A stretch of DNA of 64,000 bases from Paenochrobactrum glaciei (GTDB taxonomy: Bacteria > Pseudomonadota > Alphaproteobacteria > Rhizobiales > Rhizobiaceae): positions 744,001 to 808,000 of the forward strand of contig NZ_BAAADE010000001.1 of assembly GCF_039522165.1 (NCBI RefSeq), in the 5' to 3' direction. The position numbers and the translations under genes are program-made. This document shows, in pieces, positions 26,109-33,414 of the stretch; position 1 is the stretch's first letter, and each line of letters opens with the position of its first letter. The notes under the pieces were generated by a model, which saw only the letters and a program-made list of their open reading frames with translations, was not told the DNA's origin and searched no databases.

Positions 26109-27083
26109 TTATTTAACCGCCAGCATCCGCTCAACAGCAAGGCGCGCAGGCGCTGCAATCGCCGGATCAATTGTCACTTCATGACGATTATTTTCCAAAG
26201 CATCGCGGATGTTTTTCAAAGTAATCAGCTTCATATGCGGGCAAAGATTACACGGGCGGATGAAATCCACTTCCGGATGCTGCACCGCCACATTGTCACT
26301 CATCGAGCATTCGGTCAAAAGCACAACACGCGCCGGTTTTTCTGCACCGACAAAATCCGACATCATTGCAGTTGAGCCAGAAAAATCAGCCACTTCAACC
26401 ACTTCCGGCGGGCATTCAGGATGCGCCAAAATCACCACGCCCGGATGGCTGTCACGAAGCTCGGCGATGTCGGTCGGCGTAAAGCGCTCATGCACCTCGC
26501 AGTGACCTTTCCATGCAATGATTTCGACATTGGTTTCACGCGCAATATTCTGCGCCAGAAACTCGTCCGGTATCATCAGCACTTTGGGCACACCTAAAGA
26601 TTCCACCACCTTTTTGGCATTGCCTGAGGTGCAGCAAATGTCAGAAGCCGCCTTCACTGCCGCCGATGTATTGACATAAGTGATGATCGGCACGCCCGGA
26701 TGCGTTTGGCGCAACAGCGCAACATCTTCCGGTGTGATGGAATCAGCCAGTGAGCAGCCTGCACCCAGATCAGGGATCAGCACCGTTTTGGACGGATTGA
26801 GCAATTTGGCGGTTTCGGCCATGAAGTGGACACCCGCCACCACAATCACATCTGCATCCGCATTGGCAGCCTCACGCGCCAGCGCCAGACTGTCACCGAC
26901 AATGTCAGCAACGCCGTGGAAAATCTCCGGCGTCTGATAATTATGCGCGAGAATAACCGCGTTGCGGGTGCGTTTAAGTTCTAAAATCGCCGCCACATCA
27001 TCCTCAAAGGACAACCATTCGGCTTTCGGCAAAACCCGCGCCACACGATCATAAAGCTGCGATACTGATGCTAATTGGTTCAT
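26109..27083 (-). CDS. nadA: Quinolinate synthase
   Basis: NadA condenses iminoaspartate with dihydroxyacetone phosphate on a 4Fe-4S cluster. The 324-residue protein shows the expected Cys positions in DLGAGCSLAD, HPECPPEV and RPCNLCPHM, and the substrate segment ILAHNYQTPEI. AGGAGG precedes the ATG closely. nadB (aspartate oxidase), which usually accompanies nadA and nadC, is absent from this operon. Two NadQ-type operators lie directly upstream. Confidence 0.96.
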   Translation of the reverse strand: MNQLASVSQLYDRVARVLPKAEWLSFEDDVAAILELKRTRNAVILAHNYQTPEIFHGVADIVGDSLALAREAANADADVIVVAGVHFMAETAKLLNPSKTVLIPDLGAGCSLADSITPEDVALLRQTHPGVPIITYVNTSAAVKAASDICCTSGNAKKVVESLGVPKVLMIPDEFLAQNIARETNVEIIAWKGHCEVHERFTPTDIAELRDSHPGVVILAHPECPPEVVEVADFSGSTAMMSDFVGAEKPARVVLLTECSMSDNVAVQHPEVDFIRPCNLCPHMKLITLKNIRDALENNRHEVTIDPAIAAPARLAVERMLAVK

Positions 27084-27092
27084 AACCCCTCC

Positions 27093-27113
27093 TTATACTC
27101 AATACGAGTATAT
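27093..27113. promoter_or_regulatory. NadQ-type operator 1
   Basis: TATACTC-AATAC-GAGTATA, a perfect 7-bp dyad at 27094-27112, lies 10 bases upstream of the nadA start. It is the exact inverted copy of operator 2 over 21 bases, with centres 34 bases apart. Confidence 0.75.
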
Positions 27114-27126
27114 CATGGGCGCGTAG

Positions 27127-27147
27127 ATATACTCGTATTGAGTATAA
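27127..27147. promoter_or_regulatory. NadQ-type operator 2
   Basis: TATACTC-GTATT-GAGTATA, a perfect 7-bp dyad at 27128-27146, begins right after the nadQ stop codon on the minus strand. With operator 1 it forms a larger inverted repeat around the nadA-nadC promoter region. Confidence 0.75.
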
Positions 27148-27149
27148 TG

Positions 27150-28055
27150 TCAACCGCGTGAGAGAGGTAATTTTGATCCGGTGAGAGCACGCTCTTCAAG
27201 AATGGTGTGACGGAAGCGGAAAAGCTTGGCCGGACGACCACCGGTTTCGCTGTCGCTATCACCGGTTTCTTCCACCAAATTCTGCTGTTCCATCAGGCGG
27301 CGGAAATTTTGCTTGTGCAAGCGCAAACCTGCCAGCGCCTCAACAGTGCGCTGCAATTGCAGCAATGTGAAGGTTTCCGGCATCAGCTCAAATACCACAG
27401 GGCGATATTTAATCTTGGCGCGTAGCCGTGCAATCGCGGTTGCCAGAATGCGGCGGTGATCGGCAAACATGCCTGCACCAAAGCCATTTTCATTACCGGC
27501 TTCTTTGACCAAGCCCGCCTCGAATAATAATTCATAGCGCTGTAGTGTCAGATCTTCGTTCCAGCCGCCTTCATCGAGGCCAAAAGCAAAAGCAATACGG
27601 CGGTGACGATAGCTTGCTTGTTCGGCATCATCAGCCGTATTTGCCCAGTTTTTGAGCGCTTTGATAATAGCATCAAAACACGCAGGCTCGCCCTGACGAT
27701 GATCTTCCCACGGAAAATAATCATACCAGCCACGCCAGCCAGCGCCACCTTGTGCTGCCGGATTTTCACGCCCCAAACCCAGATAGCTGATCGAAATCGT
27801 GCGCTGCCCATCAGGATGGCGGTCACGGTCGGCAAATGTATAAAGCTGTTCCAAATAGCCAAGCGGCAATGTCGTTTGTGCCTGCACCCAGGCACGCAAA
27901 CCGGATTGCAACGAGCGATGACCGGTTTCAAACGGGCCCGATGGCAGGGCTGCACCCTGACTGATTGTCATCACGCGCGGTTCTTCCAAAGTGACAGCAA
28001 CAAGAACGGCTATCAACTCAGTATGGGCAATGTCGCTTGTCACGTTAATGATCAA
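27150..28055 (-). CDS. nadQ: NadQ-type NAD biosynthesis regulator (Nudix-like plus winged helix)
   Basis: This protein of about 300 residues matches the alphaproteobacterial regulators of de novo NAD synthesis (COG4111 type). The N-terminal two-thirds are a Nudix-like domain without an evident complete Nudix box (LPSGPFETGHRSL region). The C-terminal part is a winged helix (about 225-290, with GLRLHKQNFRRLMEQQNLV). The gene directly precedes nadA, with two identical dyads between. The frame opens at a TTG (28055) that has AGGA too close; a GTG at 28043, giving a start at TSDIAH, matches relatives better. The start is uncertain. Repression of nadA-nadC is inferred from the context. Confidence 0.85.
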   Translation of the reverse strand: MIINVTSDIAHTELIAVLVAVTLEEPRVMTISQGAALPSGPFETGHRSLQSGLRAWVQAQTTLPLGYLEQLYTFADRDRHPDGQRTISISYLGLGRENPAAQGGAGWRGWYDYFPWEDHRQGEPACFDAIIKALKNWANTADDAEQASYRHRRIAFAFGLDEGGWNEDLTLQRYELLFEAGLVKEAGNENGFGAGMFADHRRILATAIARLRAKIKYRPVVFELMPETFTLLQLQRTVEALAGLRLHKQNFRRLMEQQNLVEETGDSDSETGGRPAKLFRFRHTILEERALTGSKLPLSRG

Positions 28056-28224
28056 TATCCTGCATGAAACGATTAAATAAGATGCGTGATCATAACCCGA
28101 ACAGGCCGTTAAAACAAACTATTGCCCGTATGAAAGCAGCCGGTTCGGCCAAGTTTTCAACCGTTCTGAAAGGTGAAAACCATAAGCGATGCGCCGACGA
28201 CACAAGTTTTAGTCAAAGCCTTGA

Positions 28225-29076
28225 TTATGTCCGTGCAAAAACACGGTTATCCAGCAGCTTGGTTGTGCCGACACGTACAAAAAGTGCAACCAGTAAATCC
28301 GCACCATCCAAAGAGCTAACACATTCTAATGTATGAGGATTTCTGACCGCAACCACTTCTGGTTCTGCCAATGGTTCAGCTTTAATAAAATCAGTTAATG
28401 CCTGTTCCAATCCGGCTGCATCCAGCCCACCTTCGGCAAGCAGTTTTTGCGCCAATTGCAGCGCTTGCGGCACGATAATAGCAGCCTGCCGTTCGGCTTC
28501 GCTCAGATAGCTATTACGCGAAGAATAGGCCAAGCCATCCGCCTCGCGCACAGTTGGCACCGCAACCACTTCAACCGGTATCAGTAAATCTTCCACCATG
28601 CGTTTGATGATCACAACCTGCTGGAAATCTTTCTCGCCGAAATAAGCGCGATCCGGTTGCACAATATTGAATAATTTGGAGACAACAGTCGACACACCAG
28701 CAAAATGGCCGGGACGCACTTCGCCCTCCAGCTGCGAGCCAAGCATCGGCACATCCACCACTGTTTGCATCGGCTGCGGATACATTTCCGCATCCGAGGG
28801 CGCAAACAACACATCCACACCACCGGCACGCAACAAAGCAGCATCGCGCTCTAAATCACGCGGATATTTCGACAGATCTTCATTGGCTCCAAATTGCAAC
28901 GGATTGAGAAATACCGAAACAATAGTCAAATCATTATCCGTGCGGGCATGGCGCACCAGTTCCATATGCCCTGCATGTAAATATCCCATCGTCGGCACAA
29001 AGCCGACAGAAGCGCCAGTTTTGCGTTGAGCGGCAATCAGGCTGCGCATCTCGGCGATAGTGTGGATAATTTGCAT
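28225..29076 (-). CDS. panC: Pantothenate synthetase
   Basis: PanC joins pantoate and beta-alanine using ATP to form pantothenate, the precursor of CoA. The 283-residue protein shows the nucleotidyltransferase motif HAGH in PTMGYLHAGHMEL, the pantoate-binding FLNPLQFG and the second ATP motif SSRNSYLS. GGGGG precedes the ATG at 29076. panB is not beside it. The pyrimidine degradation locus in this window would yield beta-alanine from uracil, but no direct link is shown. Confidence 0.97.
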   Translation of the reverse strand: MQIIHTIAEMRSLIAAQRKTGASVGFVPTMGYLHAGHMELVRHARTDNDLTIVSVFLNPLQFGANEDLSKYPRDLERDAALLRAGGVDVLFAPSDAEMYPQPMQTVVDVPMLGSQLEGEVRPGHFAGVSTVVSKLFNIVQPDRAYFGEKDFQQVVIIKRMVEDLLIPVEVVAVPTVREADGLAYSSRNSYLSEAERQAAIIVPQALQLAQKLLAEGGLDAAGLEQALTDFIKAEPLAEPEVVAVRNPHTLECVSSLDGADLLVALFVRVGTTKLLDNRVFART

Positions 29077-29139
29077 GATGCCCCCGCAATATGTTTATGC
29101 GTGCATCTGGTAACGATTTTTCAGCCCGAAAACAACAAA

Positions 29140-29169
29140 AAGTCCGGTATAAGTGACTATACCGGACTT
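29140..29169 (-). terminator. Terminator of the hydrolase lipoprotein gene
   Basis: AAGTCCGGTATA (29140-29151) pairs with TATACCGGACTT (29158-29169); a T-run follows on the minus strand. It lies 30 bases past the stop codon. Confidence 0.9.
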
Positions 29170-29198
29170 AAACTCTCTGATCGTGCAAGGCTCTAGGC

Positions 29199-30437
29199 TT
29201 ATTGCCCTGTCGCACTTTCCAATGTACCGCCAACCGCATGACCAAACCGGTCAATCTGCTGATTATAGGTGCGCCGTGTCGTTGGATCAAAAATCGCAAT
29301 CGGTGTACTCACCGCAATGGAAGCGGCACTGCCAACACCTTGCCCTACTCCCAGTGCCACAGCACCAATACGCTCACCCAAACCAATATCGGAATCAGTG
29401 ATAGTTTGGCCGGCAACCAGACGTTTGCCAATTAGCTGCACCACTTCAGGGCTTTCAGCAAATTTACCGTGATTGAGACGATCACCAACCTTCAATTTGG
29501 TGAGATCAATAACAGCAATACCGGTTGCCTCCAAAGCAGAGCGATAAGGCTCAACCGCCGGATTGATCTGACCAAGACGATCAATATTACCCGCAATGCG
29601 GCGTGATACACTCAAGGCACGATCATCACGCGAGACAAAAATCGTCATTTTCGGCGCTTTTTTCTGCATCACCAACCATTGCTGACTGAATACATCCACA
29701 TCCAGATCAGGCGATGCAAGAATGATATCTTTAACCTTCGGCATGATGCGCCCGTCGCGGATCGCGATTTGGCGCAGCGATTCCATGGTCAGCCATGTGC
29801 CCATCGAATGCGCCATGATGGTGATGTCTTTCACCTTCGGATGGGCTGCTGCTGAACGGATCACTTCTTCCAGCGCATCGCGCGAATAGGTGGTGCTGTC
29901 TTTATCGTAATTATAATCGAAAATGCTGGCACGCGACGGCCATGTGAAAATGATCGGCGCTACTTTAGCTTCCGAGTCATGCACAATCTGGGCAAAGCGA
30001 TAAACTGAATCTTCAAATGTATTGTTGAAGCCGTGGACGAAAATCATCACACTGCCATTGGCAGGTACATGCTCATCCAGCCACTTTTTCTCACCCACTT
30101 TCTGGTCAAGACCAGTGACGCGATAAGTGGTAAAATCCTTCAACGGATTAGCAGGCAGTTTTTTAGGCCATTGCACTTGCCCGACAGTACGATTTTTGTC
30201 TGGCGGAATGGAAATACCAATATCCGTGACAATCAAACTACTGCCGCGTTCACCTGAGAACAGCGTCCGAGGGTCATAAGTCGGCATACGAGTAGTCGCC
30301 ACCAGCAAATCCACTTTGGAAACGCTTGGCTCATTAACCGGAACCGGCACCAGCACACCTTCCGGGCGGCTTGCACAACTGCTCAGCACCAAGCCGAAAG
30401 CAAGAATGCACACTATCTGCCTGAATGAATTGAGCAA
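29199..30437 (-). CDS. Alpha/beta-hydrolase lipoprotein (DUF900-like)
   Basis: This 412-residue protein starts with a lipoprotein signal, with LVLSSC and lipid-accepting Cys21, so it is probably an outer-membrane or periplasmic lipoprotein. The rest is an alpha/beta hydrolase of the DUF900 type. MIFVHGFNNTFEDSVYR is the oxyanion strand, AHSMG holds the nucleophile Ser, and ASPDLDVDVF is the acid region. The start codon is TTG, with GGGG seven bases upstream. It is monocistronic with its own terminator. The substrate is unknown; esterase or lipase activity is likely. Confidence 0.85.
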   Translation of the reverse strand: MLNSFRQIVCILAFGLVLSSCASRPEGVLVPVPVNEPSVSKVDLLVATTRMPTYDPRTLFSGERGSSLIVTDIGISIPPDKNRTVGQVQWPKKLPANPLKDFTTYRVTGLDQKVGEKKWLDEHVPANGSVMIFVHGFNNTFEDSVYRFAQIVHDSEAKVAPIIFTWPSRASIFDYNYDKDSTTYSRDALEEVIRSAAAHPKVKDITIMAHSMGTWLTMESLRQIAIRDGRIMPKVKDIILASPDLDVDVFSQQWLVMQKKAPKMTIFVSRDDRALSVSRRIAGNIDRLGQINPAVEPYRSALEATGIAVIDLTKLKVGDRLNHGKFAESPEVVQLIGKRLVAGQTITDSDIGLGERIGAVALGVGQGVGSAASIAVSTPIAIFDPTTRRTYNQQIDRFGHAVGGTLESATGQ

Positions 30438-30620
30438 GAAAAACCCCGTACAACTTCTTGAAGACGGGCGCAGTTTCTGTGATCACTGCGTCAGAGTCCA
30501 GTGCCCGATTAGTATTATCCGGCTCTTTTTCCCCTGATTTAATATATTCTTAACACTTTAGCTCATGATTGATGCCAATTTGCACTGACCTTTACCAAAG
30601 ACAATGACCGCTTTTAAAAA

Positions 30621-30650
30621 AACCGCCCTGTACAAAAATACAAGGCGGCT
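30621..30650 (-). terminator. Terminator of the dioxygenase-hydrolase fusion gene
   Basis: AACCGCCcTGTA and TACAaGGCGG pair around CAAAAA. On the minus strand the stem is followed by seven T, right after the stop at 30665. Confidence 0.85.
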
Positions 30651-30664
30651 TTGATTTTTTATGC

Positions 30665-32206
30665 TTACGCAAGCCATTGCTGGCTGCGGGTGACGTCGTC
30701 TTCCACCAGATTGTGGCCGGTTTTCAGCATTTCTGCCTCCAACTTTGCACCACCTGTCTCCAGCGCCTGCACCAGTGGCTTGGCAAAGCCGCCGTAAATA
30801 TCATCTTCCCCGTTCACCATCAGCACGGAAACATCTGATAAATCCGGCGTTGGCGCATTTTCCAGCACCTCACCACCCCGTAACAGAATCACCTTTTGCA
30901 GCAAATGCGGATGCAAACGCAAAATGGCTCCCAGCAAATTGGCACCGTTGGAATAACCCAAAAATACCGTCTTGCTTAAATCCACCTGATAAGACGCCAC
31001 AATGCCCTCCACGAAAGCCGCGAAAGCTTGCGCCTCAAAGGCAATATCCGCCTGATCAAAACGGCTCATCGTAATGCGCCGGAACCAGCGATGCACACCC
31101 TCTTCTGTTGCCCGTCCCCGCACACCAATCAGGGTCGCGTTCGGTGCAATCTTATGCGCCAGTGGCATCAGATCATTTTCATTGCCGCCAGTGCCATGCA
31201 ACAGCACCATAAATGTACCGTCCGGATTTTCCGGCTGGTAAATCCGGTGGATGAAAGGCAGCTCACGGTAAATAACCCGCTCTTCACCCGGCAAGGCAAA
31301 TTGCGGCAAGCGCAAACTGATATCGCCAAGATCACCCTCCGATGCAGGCGGCACAAACAAGGTCTTGCCAAGATCGGCCAGATTTTCATCCACACTCATG
31401 CCAGGTGCATCCGTTGCAAACTCGATCAAGCTGCCACCCGGCTCACGCACATAAAGCGAATGGAAATATTTACGGTCATGCACCGTTGTTTCCACTGCAT
31501 TAAGCTTGGTGAATTCAGCCGAAATTGCTTCAATCTCGCCGACATTATTGGCACGAAGCGCCACATGATCCACCGTTCCGGTGCCCTGCATTGCTTCCCA
31601 AAAACCGGTTGCATCGCGCACATCAAGATAATCACCGCTTTGCGAGATGAGACGACTGATCGTTCCTTCCTGCAAATCCGGCTGCAAACCAAAATGCTTG
31701 ACCAGAAAAGCCTGCGTCTGCTCCGGCACCTCAGAAAGTATCGTAACACCTTGCAAGCGCTGCACCGCAGCATAGGCCGGAATATCGGTAGCAACGGCAG
31801 CATCAGGGGATTTCAGTTTCGATGCCACCAGCTTGACGATCACACCATCAGGATCTTTAAGGCGCAAAACAGCCTCACCCATTTCCACCTTTGGCCCTTC
31901 AATGGCAATGCGGTGACGCAAGCCCCGCTCCAGCCAGAAGCCGATTGCACTATGGTCAATCGCCAGCGCAATTTCGCTGATCTGGCCGTGACCGGCACGG
32001 CCGCGCACACCATCTTCCCAAACCAGAAATGTGACCAGTGAACCGGGATTGCCGTGCTGGTCGCCGTAAAACAAATGCAGCTGTTCGGTATCTTCATAGC
32101 CAGCGGTCTGCTTGACCAGACGAAGCCCCAAAAAGCCTGCATAGAAGTCCACATTCGGCTGAACCTTACCGGTAATCAGTGTGACGTGATGGATGCCATT
32201 GCTCAT
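30665..32206 (-). CDS. Ring-cleaving dioxygenase fused to carboxylesterase (MhqO-MhqD-like)
   Basis: This 513-residue protein joins two families. Residues 1 to about 300 are a VOC-fold extradiol dioxygenase with metal ligands in IHHVTLIT, VDHVALRA and SLIEFAT. Residues about 310 to 513 are an alpha/beta hydrolase of the phospholipase/carboxylesterase family with LLHGTGGNENDLMP, nucleophile Ser in LGYSNGANLL, Asp in NGEDDIYGG and His in TGHNLVEDD. In Bacillus, MhqO and MhqD are separate proteins of the quinone and catechol stress response; here they are one chain. The likely role is cleavage and hydrolysis of quinone- or catechol-type compounds, which is inferred. The ATG at 32206 has AAAGG upstream. 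Confidence 0.85.
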   Translation of the reverse strand: MSNGIHHVTLITGKVQPNVDFYAGFLGLRLVKQTAGYEDTEQLHLFYGDQHGNPGSLVTFLVWEDGVRGRAGHGQISEIALAIDHSAIGFWLERGLRHRIAIEGPKVEMGEAVLRLKDPDGVIVKLVASKLKSPDAAVATDIPAYAAVQRLQGVTILSEVPEQTQAFLVKHFGLQPDLQEGTISRLISQSGDYLDVRDATGFWEAMQGTGTVDHVALRANNVGEIEAISAEFTKLNAVETTVHDRKYFHSLYVREPGGSLIEFATDAPGMSVDENLADLGKTLFVPPASEGDLGDISLRLPQFALPGEERVIYRELPFIHRIYQPENPDGTFMVLLHGTGGNENDLMPLAHKIAPNATLIGVRGRATEEGVHRWFRRITMSRFDQADIAFEAQAFAAFVEGIVASYQVDLSKTVFLGYSNGANLLGAILRLHPHLLQKVILLRGGEVLENAPTPDLSDVSVLMVNGEDDIYGGFAKPLVQALETGGAKLEAEMLKTGHNLVEDDVTRSQQWLA

Positions 32207-32355
32207 GGTTTTTCGCCTTTTCATTATTGTTATTGTTCATCTGGCGCAGATATAGGCAGTTTTTTACCAAAGCCAAAGAGACGCCGGACTGAACACAATG
32301 TCCATCAGGTAAAGACAACAAGTAAGGGAAAGCAATGGGGACTCAAAAAATGAGC

Positions 32356-32505
32356 AAAAAAAAGGCCGCGCGGGAGGAGGATGCGCGGCCCAATCTTTGA
32401 ACACGGCTGGGAGGAGGAGTGCCGCGTTCCGGTATCGGACTTTGGGAGGAGGAGTAAGTCCGATGACGCATACATACCGATCTAAATCGTTTAGATCAAC
32501 GAACA
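32356..32505 (-). ncRNA. Tandem CCUCCUCCC small RNA (cuckoo/CcsR-like)
   Basis: The minus strand carries three hairpins, each with CCTCCTCCC in the loop. Hairpin 1 is at 32434-32464 (9-bp stem ATCGGACTT). Hairpin 2 is at 32399-32429 (9-bp stem); its one imperfect pair is G-U on the minus strand but A-C on the plus strand, so minus is the transcribed strand. Hairpin 3 is at 32364-32390 (8-bp stem GGCCGCGC) and is followed by eight T, so it is also the terminator. A fourth dyad, GATCTAAA-TCG-TTTAGATC at 32479-32497, lies near the 5' end. CCUCCUCCC loops complementary to ribosome-binding sites are the hallmark of cuckoo/CcsR RNAs of alphaproteobacteria. The 5' end is estimated. Confidence 0.8.
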
Positions 32506-32512
32506 ATCATGC

Positions 32513-32537
32513 ATAGCTGATATGCAAAAGAGGCAAG
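32513..32537 (-). promoter_or_regulatory. Possible RpoH-type promoter of the small RNA
   Basis: On the minus strand CTTG (32537-32534) and CTAT (32516-32513) are 17 bases apart, resembling the alphaproteobacterial RpoH promoter pattern. It is placed just upstream of the small RNA. CcsR RNAs of Rhodobacter are known to be RpoH-driven. The match is short. Confidence 0.45.
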
Positions 32538-33016
32538 TGATATGCATAAAACGGCTAAAACCATCAGAAAACAGGCTGTTTTTTGTCGTTCAGACTGAAA
32601 AACCGGATACTTCAACCGTTAAGCGCTGCCGCCCATGCATTTTTGACCAACATAAACAAACCAGCCGCACATATATATTCATCCACCCGCCATGGTGGCT
32701 GCAGCAGAGATTACACAGACGCTGCGCTGGATGCACGAACAATGATGTACATCTAAGACACTTACCTGCGACCAAAAAACCTTGAAAACGCGGGATTACA
32801 CGAGGATTTCAGCGGTTCGTTAGCTGTACTCATTTCAGAAATATATGTAAATTCGGAAATTACTATTATTTCAATACTTACTGTATTCATAAAATTAATA
32901 CTTGGCTCAACGCTGTAATATCAAAAATAAAACAAAACACAATAAGTATTGCTATTTTTATTCTTGCAGAATTTAAAACTCGGCGCATAATAACAATGGG
33001 AACGAGGAGAATAAAA

Positions 33017-33259
33017 ATGGCAGACATCACACATGGACGCTGGATAGAACGCAAAGGCCAGATGGAACTGGGCAGAATGAGCGGCCACCGCACATTCCAG
33101 ACCGTTCGCTCACATAGCCGCACCGCCAGTTCACCACAAAAAACGCAAAACATTCATCCGGCCACTGTCTTTTTAGGAATTATGCTGTGCAGCCTTGTTG
33201 CACCCGCCGGCATTCTTATCTGGGCAATTTCACAAGCCAGTTTAAACTTATTTAACTGA
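33017..33259 (+). CDS. Small single-helix membrane protein, unknown
   Basis: This 80-residue protein has a basic, polar N-terminal half and one membrane helix near residues 50-72 (PATVFLGIMLCSLVAPAGILI). GAGGAG lies eight bases before the ATG at 33017. No family was recognised. It is transcribed away from the small RNA and toward the acyl-CoA ligase, 155 bases before it. Confidence 0.6.
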   Translation: MADITHGRWIERKGQMELGRMSGHRTFQTVRSHSRTASSPQKTQNIHPATVFLGIMLCSLVAPAGILIWAISQASLNLFN

Positions 33260-33414
33260 GAACTGGCTGACAATTTACTTGATTAAGGCTTTTGCCGGTG
33301 TAAGTCTGCGCCACTGAATGACAGACCATAACGGTCAGCCCTTAAGGAGGAGCCGGCGTAATTCATTTTACAATGGCATAAGGACTGGCCGCTACCGGCG
33401 GAGCCAAACACTAT

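Larger units (their letters stand above)
32207..33016. other. Gene-poor region holding a small RNA
   Basis: These 810 bases hold the small RNA at 32356-32505 and its likely promoter. From about 32550 to 33000 no gene, repeat or strong signal was found; the stretch from 32820 on is AT-rich. Short frames there have no family features. Confidence 0.6.

Noticed and set aside
31028..32041. Plus-strand frame of 337 codons
   Set aside because: It is antisense to the dioxygenase-hydrolase fusion, which has clear catalytic motifs in both domains.
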